Source: Streptomyces longhuiensis
GTDB lineage: Bacteria > Actinomycetota > Actinomycetes > Streptomycetales > Streptomycetaceae
DNA length: 64,000 nt
Reading direction: 5' to 3'
NCBI RefSeq assembly: GCF_020616555.1
Contig: NZ_CP085173.1
Span: forward strand, 3,793,501-3,857,500
Below the pieces are notes generated by a model that saw nothing but the letters and a program-made list of their open reading frames with translations, had not been told where the DNA came from and did not search any database. Both the position numbers and the translations under genes were made by a program. Positions 1 to 8,418 of this stretch are shown piece after piece. How positions within the stretch are numbered: position 1 is the stretch's first letter; each line of letters starts with the position of its first letter.

Positions 1-1882
1 TGATCTTCAACGAGGGGGTGAGCAGCCCGTTGTCCTCGGTGAACTCGCCTTCCACCACAGCGAATTCACGGATGGACTCCGCCCGCGAGACCGCCTCGTT
101 CGCATAGTCGACGGCCTGCTGCACCGCGGCGGTCATCCGCGGGTCGCGGACGACGTCGGCCATCGGGGTGTCGGCGGGCATCTTCCGTACGGACAGCCAG
201 TGCGCGACCGCCTCCGGCTCCAGCGTGATCAGCGCGCCGACGTAGGAACGGTTGTCGCCCACGACGATGCACTGGCCGACGGGCGGGCGGCTGCGCAGCC
301 GGTCCTCCAGGACGGCCGGCGAGACGTTCTTGCCGCCGGAGGTGACGATGATGTCCTTCTTGCGGCCGGTGATGGTGAGATAGCCGTCCTCGTCGAGGGC
401 GCCCAGGTCACCGGTGGCGAACCAGCCGCCGTCGAGCACCTCTGCCGTCGCCTCGGGGTTGTTCCGGTATCCGCCGAAGACGATGCCGCCCTTGACGAGC
501 ACCTCCCCGTCGTCGGCGATCCGCACGGCCGTGCCCGGCACCGGGAGGCCGACCGTCCCGGGACGCGGGGCGAGCGGTGGGGTGATCGTGGCGGCGGCGC
601 TGGTCTCCGTCAGCCCGTACCCCTCGTAGATGAGGATCCCGGCGGCGTAGAAGAAGAGGTTGAGGCGCCGGTCGAGGGGGGAGCCACCGCTGATCGCGTA
701 GCGCAGGCGCCCGCCGAGCTCCTTGCGCACACGGCGGAACACCAGCAGGTCGTAGAGGGCGTGGGCGATCCGGAGACCGAGGGACGGGCCCTTGCCGCGG
801 GGATCCCTGCCGTGGCCGAGCAAGCGGGCCATGTGCGCCTCGCCGTAGTTCACCGCGATCCGGTCGGCCCGGTCGAACGACGCACCGCGGCCGAGTTTCT
901 CCGCGGTGGCCCGGCCCGTGTCGTGGATCTTCTCGAAGAGGTACGGCACCCCGACCACGAACGTCGGCCGGAACGAGAGCAGTTGGGGCCGCAGCTCGTC
1001 GGGCTTGATGCCGGGGCAGTGGCCCAGTTCGATGCGGGCGAGCATGCAGGAGATCTGGATGGTGCGGCCGAGGATGTGCGCCAGGGGAAGGAACAGCAGC
1101 GTCGAGGCGACCTGCCCGGTCACCTCCTTGAAGATGGGGTGCAGCAGCTCCACCGTGTTCGCGGCCTCGGCGTGCAGATTGGCGTGGGTGAGGACGCAGC
1201 CCTTCGGCTTCCCGGTGGTCCCGGAGGTGTAGCAGACGGTCGCGACGGTGTCGGGGGTGAGGGCGGAGCGCCGCTTGGTCACCTCTTCGTCGTCCACCTC
1301 CCGTCCCAGGGTGGCGAGTTCGAGTACGGCGCCCGCGTTCAGTTCCCAGCAGCGCGGCCGCTCGTCCTCGGGCAGCGCGGCGAGCGCGGCCCGCGCGGTG
1401 GCCGTGTTCTCGGGCGTCTCGGTGATCAGATGGCGCGCGCCCGAGTCCCGGACGATCCACTCGATCTGTTCGGCCGACGAGGTGGCGTAGACGGGTACGG
1501 TCTGCCCGCCGGCCGCCCAGATGGCGAAGTCGAGGACGGTCCACTCGTAGCGCGTACGGGACATGAGGGCGACGCGCCCGCCGGGTTCGAGGCCTCCCGC
1601 GATCAGCCCCTTGGCCGCCGCGGTGACCTCACGCGCGAAGGCCGCCGCCGTGACGGGACGCCAGTGTTCGCCCTCCCGGCGCCGCAGGACCACGGCGTCG
1701 GGCGCCTCGGCGGCGTTCGTGAAGGGGATGTCGGCGGGCGTGCTCCCGCCGGGGTCCGCGGCGAGGGCGGCCGTGCGTGCCTCGCGCACGGTTCCGTGCC
1801 CGTCCTTGACGGTCTCGACGGTGGCCCGGTCCGTCAAGTCATCGCGCTGCTGTGCCCGTTGAAGATCCTTGCGTACGCCCAT
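1..1882 (-). CDS. Long-chain acyl-CoA synthetase (AMP-dependent), 3' end outside window
   Basis: Activates fatty acids to acyl-CoA through an acyl-adenylate, in the cytoplasm. I translated this frame by hand: it starts at ATG 1882 with GGAG five bases upstream and stays open to the window edge, giving at least 627 residues. The adenylation motif YTSGTTGKPKG lies near residue 215, followed by family blocks LPLAHILGR and PTFVVGVPYLFEKI. The last visible residues (NGLLTPSLKI) are the usual C-terminal motif of FadD15-type synthetases, so only a few tens of residues are missing. The gene is transcribed away from the TetR gene at 2057-2782. A tandem operator at 1946-1977 matches the one before the SCP2 gene, which suggests shared TetR control. 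Substrate chain length cannot be read from sequence. Confidence 0.93.
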   Translation of the reverse strand, partial: MGVRKDLQRAQQRDDLTDRATVETVKDGHGTVREARTAALAADPGGSTPADIPFTNAAEAPDAVVLRRREGEHWRPVTAAAFAREVTAAAKGLIAGGLEPGGRVALMSRTRYEWTVLDFAIWAAGGQTVPVYATSSAEQIEWIVRDSGARHLITETPENTATARAALAALPEDERPRCWELNAGAVLELATLGREVDDEEVTKRRSALTPDTVATVCYTSGTTGKPKGCVLTHANLHAEAANTVELLHPIFKEVTGQVASTLLFLPLAHILGRTIQISCMLARIELGHCPGIKPDELRPQLLSFRPTFVVGVPYLFEKIHDTGRATAEKLGRGASFDRADRIAVNYGEAHMARLLGHGRDPRGKGPSLGLRIAHALYDLLVFRRVRKELGGRLRYAISGGSPLDRRLNLFFYAAGILIYEGYGLTETSAAATITPPLAPRPGTVGLPVPGTAVRIADDGEVLVKGGIVFGGYRNNPEATAEVLDGGWFATGDLGALDEDGYLTITGRKKDIIVTSGGKNVSPAVLEDRLRSRPPVGQCIVVGDNRSYVGALITLEPEAVAHWLSVRKMPADTPMADVVRDPRMTAAVQQAVDYANEAVSRAESIREFAVVEGEFTEDNGLLTPSLKI

Positions 1883-1945
1883 GACGGCTCCAGGTCGCGG
1901 CTGACGTGATCCCTGCGTCTCGCTCGTCCCACGCAGACTTGCAGA

Positions 1946-1977
1946 CTTACTCGGCCGTCAACTTACTCACGCGTAAG
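1946..1977. promoter_or_regulatory. Tandem 16-bp operator (CTTAC-N6-GTAAG), acyl-CoA synthetase side
   Basis: Positions 1962-1977 read CTTACTCACGCGTAAG, matching CTTAC-N6-GTAAG exactly. The directly adjacent 1946-1961 copy (CTTACTCGGCCGTCAA) keeps the left arm and part of the right. The same two-site arrangement occurs at 2813-2844 on the other side of the TetR gene. The position, 65-130 bases upstream of the synthetase start, suits a repressor site. Confidence 0.7.
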
Positions 1978-2056
1978 GGAAATTCAATGGGGCCGACGCG
2001 ACCGAACGGCGCGGGCGGGTGAGGGGTCCCCGCGCGGTCGGGCGCCGTGCGCGGGG

Positions 2057-2782
2057 TCAGGCGTCGCGCGGGGTCCAGACCTCGCCGTCGAGGACATGCC
2101 GCATCCCCACCCACACCATGTTCATCAGCCGCAGCGCGATCCCGTCCGGGGACTGGCCCGGGTGGCGCTCCATCCAGTCGGTGAGCGCGTCGGCGGCGCC
2201 GACGAGCGCGTGCGCCACGAAGTCGGCGTCCTCGGCGTCGAGCAGGGCTCCCCGTCCGCTGTCCGCGATGCCGTCCCCGACCAGGCCCGCGACCTCGGCC
2301 ATGACGGCCCGGCGCGCCTGCGCGACGGCGGCGGCGACGGCGGCGCTGAGCTCGGCGGCCTGACGGTGCAGGACGACCCAGGAGTCACGGTGCCCGGCGA
2401 CGAACGCGAAGAACGCGGCGAGGCCCGCGTAGAGGCGCTCCTCGGGTTCGCCGCCCGCTCGCGCCGCCCCCTGGAACGCGGCGACGAGCCGGTCCGACTC
2501 CCGGCGCAGGCACGCCAGGAACAGCCCTTCCTTGGAGTCGAGGTAGAGATAGACCATCGGCTTGGAGACGCCCGCGAGTTCGGCGATCTCGTCGACGGAA
2601 GCGGCGTGGTACCCGCGCTTGGCGAAGACCCGCACGGCGACGTCGATCATCTGCTGCTCGCGCTCACGGCGCGGCACACGGCGCCGTCGGCCGGCCGGAG
2701 GGCCCGCTCCGTCACCGCGCGCCCCGGAAGGCTCCCCGAGCCGCCCGTAGCCTTCGGCCGGATCGCCCGTTATACCCGTCAC
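2057..2782 (-). CDS. TetR family transcriptional regulator
   Basis: The N-terminal TetR helix-turn-helix is clear (FAKRGYHAASVDEIAELAG, then VSKPMVYLYLDSKEGLF), followed by an all-helical ligand and dimerisation region to residue 241. The start drawn is a GTG at 2782 without an obvious Shine-Dalgarno; a second in-frame GTG at 2677 would still keep the whole DNA-binding domain, so the 35-residue Arg/Gly/Pro-rich N-terminus may not be translated. The gene sits between an acyl-CoA synthetase and an SCP2 lipid-binding protein, both preceded by the same paired palindrome. That makes it a likely autoregulated repressor of lipid genes, with an acyl-CoA or sterol-like ligand as inference only. Confidence 0.9.
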   Translation of the reverse strand: MTGITGDPAEGYGRLGEPSGARGDGAGPPAGRRRRVPRREREQQMIDVAVRVFAKRGYHAASVDEIAELAGVSKPMVYLYLDSKEGLFLACLRRESDRLVAAFQGAARAGGEPEERLYAGLAAFFAFVAGHRDSWVVLHRQAAELSAAVAAAVAQARRAVMAEVAGLVGDGIADSGRGALLDAEDADFVAHALVGAADALTDWMERHPGQSPDGIALRLMNMVWVGMRHVLDGEVWTPRDA

Positions 2783-2812
2783 GCTTGTCAGCCCATCTGC
2801 CCCGGCCGTAAC

Positions 2813-2844
2813 CTTACCGATTGGTAAGTTTACTGAATGGTAAG
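2813..2844. promoter_or_regulatory. Tandem 16-bp operator (CTTACC-N4-GGTAAG) between TetR and SCP2 genes
   Basis: Positions 2813-2828 form a perfect 6-4-6 palindrome, CTTACCGATTGGTAAG. It abuts an imperfect second copy at 2829-2844 that keeps GGTAAG. The pair lies 25 bases before the SCP2 start and about 30 bases before the TetR GTG, so one repressor array could control both directions. Confidence 0.75.
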
Positions 2845-2868
2845 CAGTTTCGGCACACGGAGGGTTCC

Positions 2869-3348
2869 ATGAGCGAGGGCGCCAGCACGCGCGACGGGAT
2901 TGCCGGCCTCGACTTCTCGGCGGTCTCGCCCGAGCAGTTCGCGAAGATCGTGAAGGGTCTGTCCGCCGAGGAGATCGACCGGATCGCGCGGGACGGCGAG
3001 CTGCGGGCCCGCATCCTCGAAGAGGTCTTCACCCGCATGGAGCGGCAGTTCAAGCCGGACGCCGCGGGTTCGCTCCAGGCTCTGATCCGCTGGAAGATCA
3101 CGAGCGCCGCCGACAAGGCGGAGGCCGTGTACGAGACGGCGGTCGCGGACGGGACCTGCACGGTCACCGAGGGCCGTTCGGACGCCACGCCGCGCGTCAC
3201 GCTCGCCATGGGCGACGCGGACTTCCTGAAGCTGGTCTCGGGCAATCAGAGCCCCGTCACGATGTTCATGATGCGCAAGGTCAGGATCACCGGCGATGTC
3301 GCACTCGCCGCGGGCCTCAACCGCTACTTCGACATCCCCAAGCCGTGA
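2869..3348 (+). CDS. SCP2 sterol-transfer family protein
   Basis: This 159-residue cytoplasmic protein has the SCP2 lipid-binding fold: an N-terminal helix region (residues 10-65), then the typical run of a charged segment, a strand with TCTVTEG, an MGDADFLKLVSG block near residue 120 and a final MRKVRITGDVALA. SCP2 domains bind fatty acyl-CoA, sterols or phospholipids in a hydrophobic tunnel. I chose ATG 2869 because GGAGGG lies just upstream; an earlier in-frame ATG at 2821-2840 falls inside the operator and lacks a ribosome site. The paired operator at 2813-2844 indicates control by the adjacent TetR protein, together with the acyl-CoA synthetase. The exact ligand is unknown. Confidence 0.9.
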   Translation: MSEGASTRDGIAGLDFSAVSPEQFAKIVKGLSAEEIDRIARDGELRARILEEVFTRMERQFKPDAAGSLQALIRWKITSAADKAEAVYETAVADGTCTVTEGRSDATPRVTLAMGDADFLKLVSGNQSPVTMFMMRKVRITGDVALAAGLNRYFDIPKP

Positions 3349-3370
3349 CGGCGGGGCCTACGCTGCCGAG

Positions 3371-4345
3371 GTGACCACGACACCGCACGCGCACCCTCAC
3401 GCGCACACCGACCAGGACCGGCTGATCTACGGATGCATGGGGCTGGGCGGGAGTTGGGACTCCGCGCCCTACAAGGCGGCCGACATCGACGCCGCCGAGG
3501 CCGCCGTGCAGGCGGCCCTCGACAGCGGCATCACCGCGTTCGACCACGCCGACATCTACCGCGACGGCAAGGCCGAGGCCGTGTTCGGCGAGGTGCTCGC
3601 CCGCACGCCCGGGCTGCGCGAGCGCATCACCGTACAGACCAAGTGCGGGATCCGCCTCGCCGACGGCGACCGCCCCGGGGTGTACGACCTGAGCGGCGGC
3701 CGCATCGTGCGGTACGTCGAGGAGAGCCTGACCCGGCTGCGGACCGACCACGTCGACGTCCTGCTGCTGCACCGCCCCGACCCGCTGGCGGACCCGGGTG
3801 AAGTGGCCAAGGCCCTCACCTCGCTCCAGGAGCAGGGCCTCGTCAGGAGTTTCGGCGTCTCCAACATGAACGCCCACCAGATCGCCCGCCTCCAGTCCCA
3901 CCTGGACTTCCCGCTCGTCGCCAACCAGCTGGAGATGAGCCTGAAGAGCCGGGACTGGGTGGAGGCCGGGGTCCTGGTGAACACGCCCGAGGCCGCCGCG
4001 AACGGCTTCCCGCTCGGCACCCTGGAACACTGCGCCACCCACGGGATCCGCCTCCAGGCGTGGGGCCCGCTCGCCCAGGGCAGTTACACCGGCCGCGAGG
4101 CGACCCCCGCCGAATACGCCACGGCCCAGCTGGTCACGGCCCTGGCCGAGAAGAAGCACACCACCCCGGAGACGATCATCCTGTGGTGGCTCCAGCGCCA
4201 CCCGGCCCGCATCGCCCCGGTCATCGGCACGGCGAACCCCACCCGCATCCGGGCCTGCCGCGACGCCGCCCTCCGCGACCCCGAACTCACCCATGAGGAG
4301 TGGTACGAGCTGTGGGTGACGGCTCGGGGGGCGGCGCTGCCGTAG
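3371..4345 (+). CDS. Aldo/keto reductase
   Basis: NAD(P)H-dependent oxidoreductase with the (beta/alpha)8 fold; 324 residues from GTG 3371. The catalytic tetrad is visible: Asp and Tyr in FDHADIYRDGKAE, Lys in TVQTKCGIRL, and a His in VDVLLLHRPDP. The sequence resembles the YdhF-type group (SFGVSNMNAHQIARLQ; the WVEAGVLVNTPEA insertion). The start is uncertain: an upstream ATG at 3296 overlaps the SCP2 gene, whereas GTG 3371 follows it by 22 bases and removes an unlikely Ser/Thr-rich leader. A His-rich run (PHAHPHAHT) begins the protein. The stop is two bases from the stop of the convergent ABC exporter. The substrate is not predictable. Confidence 0.9.
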   Translation: MTTTPHAHPHAHTDQDRLIYGCMGLGGSWDSAPYKAADIDAAEAAVQAALDSGITAFDHADIYRDGKAEAVFGEVLARTPGLRERITVQTKCGIRLADGDRPGVYDLSGGRIVRYVEESLTRLRTDHVDVLLLHRPDPLADPGEVAKALTSLQEQGLVRSFGVSNMNAHQIARLQSHLDFPLVANQLEMSLKSRDWVEAGVLVNTPEAAANGFPLGTLEHCATHGIRLQAWGPLAQGSYTGREATPAEYATAQLVTALAEKKHTTPETIILWWLQRHPARIAPVIGTANPTRIRACRDAALRDPELTHEEWYELWVTARGAALP

Positions 4346-4347
4346 AG

Positions 4348-6102
4348 CTAGGCGCTGCGCAGCCGCGCGTACGCCCCGCCCCGGGCGAGGAGTTCCGTGT
4401 GCGTACCGCACTCCACGAGACGCCCGCCGTCCACGACGAGAATGCGGTCCGCGTCCGGCGCCAGGGCCAGGTCGTGGGTGATCACGATGGTCGTGCGGCC
4501 CGCCATCAGCCGGCGCAGCGGCTGCACGACGCGTCGTGCGGCCGGCGCGTCGAGTCCGGCGGTCGGCTCGTCGAGGACGAGGACGGGGGCGGCGCGCAGC
4601 ATGGCACGGGCGATCGCGACGCGCTGCAGCTGACCGCCGGAGAGGGCGGCGGTGCCCGGGGCGATCCGGGTGTCGTAGCCCTCGGGCAGGTCGGTGATGA
4701 ACTCGTGGGCGGCCGCGTCCAGTGCGGCCTGCCGGATCTCCCGCTCACCGGCGCCCGGGAGGCCGCAGGCGATGTTCTCGCGGATGGTGCCGTGCAGGAT
4801 CAGGGTCTCCTGGGGCAGCAGGACCACGTTCTCGCGGAGGAACTCCAGCGGTACGTCGGCGAGCGGCACCCCGTCGAGGCGTACGGTTCCGGCCGTCGGG
4901 TCGTAGAAGCGCAGCAGCAGCTTGGAGAGGGTCGACTTGCCTGCTCCGCTTTCCCCGGTGATCAGGACGAGTTCGCCGGGTTCGGCGGTCAGTGACACGT
5001 CGGTCAGTGATTCCGCGGGAGCGTCCGGATAGCGGAAGGAGACGCCCTCGAGGGTGATGCGGCCGTGCACGGGCCAGGCCGGGCGGGGTGAGACGGGGTC
5101 GGTCACGGCGGGCTCGGCGTCCAGGACCTCCTGGATCCGTTCCGCGCCGGCCGTGGCGGCGGTGAGCGTGAGGCCCAGCTGCCCGAGGTTGCGGATCGGC
5201 GGATAGAGGTAGCCGATGAAGGCCGCGAAGGCGAGCAGATCGCCGAGCGTCATACGGCCCGCGGCGATCTCCCAGGCGCCGAATCCGATGACGGCCAGCA
5301 CGCACAGCGTCTCGACGACCTCGACGAACTGCTCGTACAGCTCGCTCGCGCGGGCGCCGCGCACGGAGGCGCGCATCCACGCACGGGCCTCGCGGTCGAG
5401 CCGGCGTTCCTCGTCCCGGCGCAGGTTGTAGGCCTGGGTGAGGACGACATTGCCGAGGGACTCCTCGACGACCGAGGTGATGGCGCCGTCGGCGGTGCGC
5501 TCGTCACGGGCCGCGGACCGGATGCGGCCGGCGAAGCGGCGGGCGGCGACGAGGAAGAGCGGGGCGAGCAGGAAGGTGACGAGGGCGAGGTCCCAGCGAA
5601 GCCAGAGGGCGGCGACCGCGTAGAAGACGGTGGAGAACACCGCGGAAGCGGTGCCGACCACGCCGGACACCACCATCTGTTCGATGGCCTCGACATCACC
5701 GGTGAGCCGCTCGACGAGATCACCCTGCCGGTGCTTCTGGAAGAAGTGCGGGGGCATCCCCTGCACATGACGGAACACGCCGGCGCGCAGCCGCAGGACG
5801 AACCGCTCCGCGGTCCATACGGCGAGCGAGTTTCCGGCATACCCGACCGCCGCGCCGATCACGGCGACACCGAGCCATTGCGCGGCGGGCACCCAGAATG
5901 CGGAGAGCGATCCCGCGGCCAGCGCGTGGTCGGTGAGATTCGCGAAAATCAGGATCGATGCCGTCTCGGCAAGCGCGGCGACCACGACGCAGACAATGAT
6001 CAGGACCAGCCATCTGCGGTCACCGCGCGTCAAGGGCCAGAAACACCGGAACGCCTGACGGGCACCCGAGCTTTTACGCTCCACCAACTCCCCCACCCCC
6101 AT
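4348..6102 (-). CDS. ABC exporter half-transporter (TMD-NBD)
   Basis: A type IV ABC exporter: about six membrane helices in the first 320 residues, then a C-terminal nucleotide-binding domain with Walker A GESGAGKST near residue 383, the LSGGQLQRVAIARAML signature, Walker B VLVLDEPTAGLD and the H-loop ITHD. It would work as a homodimer, exporting a lipid, peptide or drug; the substrate is unknown. ATG 6102 has GGAG six bases upstream. An in-frame TTG at 6150 would add 16 residues, MRKPEKPEKPEEPEKS, encoded by an imperfect CCGGAGAAG 9-mer repeat that itself creates several GGAG motifs. Which start is used is therefore open. The stop is two bases from that of the aldo/keto reductase. Confidence 0.92.
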   Translation of the reverse strand: MGVGELVERKSSGARQAFRCFWPLTRGDRRWLVLIIVCVVVAALAETASILIFANLTDHALAAGSLSAFWVPAAQWLGVAVIGAAVGYAGNSLAVWTAERFVLRLRAGVFRHVQGMPPHFFQKHRQGDLVERLTGDVEAIEQMVVSGVVGTASAVFSTVFYAVAALWLRWDLALVTFLLAPLFLVAARRFAGRIRSAARDERTADGAITSVVEESLGNVVLTQAYNLRRDEERRLDREARAWMRASVRGARASELYEQFVEVVETLCVLAVIGFGAWEIAAGRMTLGDLLAFAAFIGYLYPPIRNLGQLGLTLTAATAGAERIQEVLDAEPAVTDPVSPRPAWPVHGRITLEGVSFRYPDAPAESLTDVSLTAEPGELVLITGESGAGKSTLSKLLLRFYDPTAGTVRLDGVPLADVPLEFLRENVVLLPQETLILHGTIRENIACGLPGAGEREIRQAALDAAAHEFITDLPEGYDTRIAPGTAALSGGQLQRVAIARAMLRAAPVLVLDEPTAGLDAPAARRVVQPLRRLMAGRTTIVITHDLALAPDADRILVVDGGRLVECGTHTELLARGGAYARLRSA

Positions 6103-6179
6103 CGATTTCTCCGGCTCCTCCGGCTTCTCCGGCTTCTCCGGCTTTCTCAACTCTCTCCGCCCTGACCGGGAACACGGCC

Positions 6180-6215
6180 GAGGCGGGCCCCCGGCACACG
6201 CCGGGGGCCCGCCTC
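6180..6215. terminator. Perfect 16-bp hairpin terminator
   Basis: Arms 6180-6195 and 6200-6215 are exact reverse complements (GAGGCGGGCCCCCGGC) around an ACAC loop. The hairpin lies 11 bases past the stop of the small basic peptide gene and before the ABC exporter, so it probably insulates the two. There is no T-run, as is common in Streptomyces. Confidence 0.8.
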
Positions 6216-6226
6216 GTCGGCACGGT

Positions 6227-6367
6227 TCAGCAGTCCTTGCCGGCCTTGTTGCCGACCGGGCGGCGGCGGGGCTGATGCTTCGGCTTCGGCGCCGGCTGGT
6301 GTGCGGCGGCCGGCTTCACGCCGGGCTTGCGGGTCTTCTTGACGGGGGCGATCTTGTGGAAGCTCAT
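6227..6367 (-). CDS. Small Lys/Pro-rich basic protein, function unknown
   Basis: A 46-residue protein starting at ATG 6367 after AAAGGGA. It has about 14 Lys/Arg residues and many Pro, a basic tail (KPKHQPRRRPVGNK) and a C-terminal KDC. There is no signal peptide, membrane segment or recognised domain; high charge suggests nucleic-acid or membrane-surface binding, but that is a guess. Evidence that it is real: a ribosome site, a structured leader (6394-6436), an AT-richer upstream region and a perfect terminator 11 bases after the stop. The frame stays open upstream to 6505, but the extra 46 residues would be encoded by the leader hairpin. Confidence 0.6.
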   Translation of the reverse strand: MSFHKIAPVKKTRKPGVKPAAAHQPAPKPKHQPRRRPVGNKAGKDC

Positions 6368-6393
6368 GAGGGTTGTCCCTTTCTCGGTGACGC

Positions 6394-6436
6394 TTTTCCG
6401 TGTGCCGTAAGCCCTGTTCGGCTTCGACACGGAAAA
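6394..6436 (-). promoter_or_regulatory. Nested hairpin in the leader of the small basic protein gene
   Basis: TTTTCCGTGT (6394-6403) pairs perfectly with ACACGGAAAA (6427-6436), and an inner AAGCC/GGCTT stem (6409-6413 with 6420-6424) closes a six-base loop. The element lies 27-70 bases before ATG 6367, where a leader attenuator or protein-binding hairpin would sit. It matches no riboswitch class I know. The rest of the gap up to 6654 is comparatively AT-rich and probably holds the promoter; I see nothing else there. Confidence 0.45.
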
Positions 6437-6654
6437 CATTACGCGGGCCCCCGGCCCGGAATGACCAAATGGGATGAGAAATCGATCAGTTACGTCTGAG
6501 TTCAATTCTCATCACTCTTCAGGAACTGGACAGCCATTCACACAGAATTTACGCCGCATCATTCGGCGACCAAAGAATCCGCCTCGATATTCACCCAGAA
6601 CTTACAGGGCGAAATGACAGCTTCTCCGGTCCGCACGAGACCCGGACACGCGAC

Positions 6655-8268
6655 TCAGATCTGCAGTTCGTCGGCCCTGCGTATCGCCTCCGCGAGCTGC
6701 CGCACGCCCTTGTCCCCCGCCGTGCGGGCCAACTGGTCCGCGCGTGAGGCCAGTTGGGGCAACGTGGGGGCACCTGGCAGTACACCCTGGCGCAGGGCGT
6801 CGGCGAAATAGGCGGCCGTGGCAGCGAGTTGGAGGCCGTGGTTCGAGCGCCACACGTCCGTGTCCAGCGCGGACGCCTCGATCTGGGTCGTCTCCTCGTG
6901 GGGCGCTCGCGTGGTGGGGTCCAGCCAGCGCACGCCCGCCGTCGCGACGTGGCCGCTCGCGCCCGGGCGCAGCCGTACCGCGTACAGCGCCGTCACGGTG
7001 TGCCCGGGGCCGACCTCGCCGCCGTCCACGCGGTCGTCGCGGTAGTCGTCGTCGGCGACCTGCCGGTCGTCGTAGCCGATGAGCCGGAACCGCTGCACGG
7101 TCTGCGGGTCGAAGGCGATCTGTGCCTTGGCCTCACGGGCGCGCAGTTCGATGTTCTGCGGCAGCTCGTCGCAGAAGACCTTCCGGGCCTCCTCGGGGGT
7201 GGAGACGTACGTCGTGTGGCCGTCGCCCTTGTCGGCGAGGCGCTCCATCAGGGCGTCGCCGTACTCGCTGCCGACTCCTACGCCGAACAGCGTGATGCCG
7301 TACTCGCGGCGGGCGTCGGATATCCGGTCGAGAATCGCGTCGGCGTCGGTCTCGCCGGTGTTGGCGAGGGCGTCGGAGAGGAGGACGACGCGGTTGGTGG
7401 CGCCTGGGCGCGCTCCCTCGACCGCGGTGTCGTAGCCGGTGCGCACGCCCGCGTCGAGGTTCGTGGAGGACATGGGCTCCAGGCTGTCGATCGCGTCGTG
7501 GACCCGTTCCCGGCCGCCACCGACGCGGGTCATCGGCAGCACCGTCTCGGCCGTGTCGCTGAAGGTGACGAGTGCGAGTGAGTCGTCGGAGCGCAGTCGG
7601 TCGGTCATGACGCCGAGGGACTGCTTGACCAGGTCGAGCCTGCCAGGTTCGGACATGGAGCCGGAGACGTCGATGACGAAGGTGAGCGCGGCGGGCGGGC
7701 GCTCGGACGACGGGGCCGCCGGGCCGGTGGCGAGGCCGACGCGGAGGAGGGACCAGCCCTCGTCGCCGGCACGGGCCCCGTCGGCCGTCACGGAGAAGCC
7801 GTTGCCCTCGGGGCGCGGGTAGTCCTGGCGGAAGCTGTTGATGAACTCCTCGGGCCGCACGGTCCTCGGTTCGGGCAGGCGCCCGTCGGCGAGGGTGCGG
7901 CGGGCGTATCCGTAGGACGCCGTGTCGACGTCGAGGGCGAACGTGGAGAGGTAGTCCGCGGGCGTCGGGGGCGGGGTGTCGGTCGGCGCGATGTCCCGCT
8001 GCTCGCCGTCGGCCCCGGTGCCCGGCGCGGGCGTCGCGGGCGCGGACGGGCGGGCCGGGGCAGGGGCGGGCAGCGGGCCCGCGCGCCGCGCCTTGCCGTG
8101 GTCCGCCGAGGAGCCGTCGCTCCCGCCGCCGCACCCGGTGACGAGGAGCCCGCCCACGAGCGCCGCCGCGAGCAGGCCGACCGCCCGCGCCCGTGTCCGC
8201 CTTCGGGCCCGCGCCGATGCCCGCGTACGGTCGCGGTCCCCTGCCCGGTGCTCGCTGTCAGGCCTCAT
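6655..8268 (-). CDS. Lipoprotein with von Willebrand factor A domain
   Basis: A 537-residue exported lipoprotein. An Arg-rich N-terminus and a hydrophobic segment end in the lipobox LLVTGC, so Cys46 would be lipidated on the outer face of the membrane. Next come an Ala/Pro linker, a vWF-A N-terminal module (DVDTASYGYARRTL...RPEEFINSF), a VWA domain with the MIDAS motif DVSGSMS and a downstream metal-ligand Thr/Asp region, and a YfbK-type C-terminal domain (DUF3520). MIDAS domains bind Mg2+ and mediate protein-protein contacts; the partner is unknown. ATG 8268 follows GAGGGGGC. It is downstream of the hydrolase-ABC fusion and its permease on the same strand, separated by 150 bases, so a common surface function is possible but unproven. 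Confidence 0.9.
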   Translation of the reverse strand: MRPDSEHRAGDRDRTRASARARRRTRARAVGLLAAALVGGLLVTGCGGGSDGSSADHGKARRAGPLPAPAPARPSAPATPAPGTGADGEQRDIAPTDTPPPTPADYLSTFALDVDTASYGYARRTLADGRLPEPRTVRPEEFINSFRQDYPRPEGNGFSVTADGARAGDEGWSLLRVGLATGPAAPSSERPPAALTFVIDVSGSMSEPGRLDLVKQSLGVMTDRLRSDDSLALVTFSDTAETVLPMTRVGGGRERVHDAIDSLEPMSSTNLDAGVRTGYDTAVEGARPGATNRVVLLSDALANTGETDADAILDRISDARREYGITLFGVGVGSEYGDALMERLADKGDGHTTYVSTPEEARKVFCDELPQNIELRAREAKAQIAFDPQTVQRFRLIGYDDRQVADDDYRDDRVDGGEVGPGHTVTALYAVRLRPGASGHVATAGVRWLDPTTRAPHEETTQIEASALDTDVWRSNHGLQLAATAAYFADALRQGVLPGAPTLPQLASRADQLARTAGDKGVRQLAEAIRRADELQI

Positions 8269-8418
8269 CCGTGCCCCCTCGGTTCGCCGATCGCTGCGTC
8301 AGCACTCGTGAATGTGACGTCCGAGACGGCCGGAACGAGCAGTCGGTGGCGTTGCGGATGAATCTCGATGCGGCTACGGAGGGGGCCCGCCGAGGCCGGA
8401 GGGTGATCCTCCGGAGAC

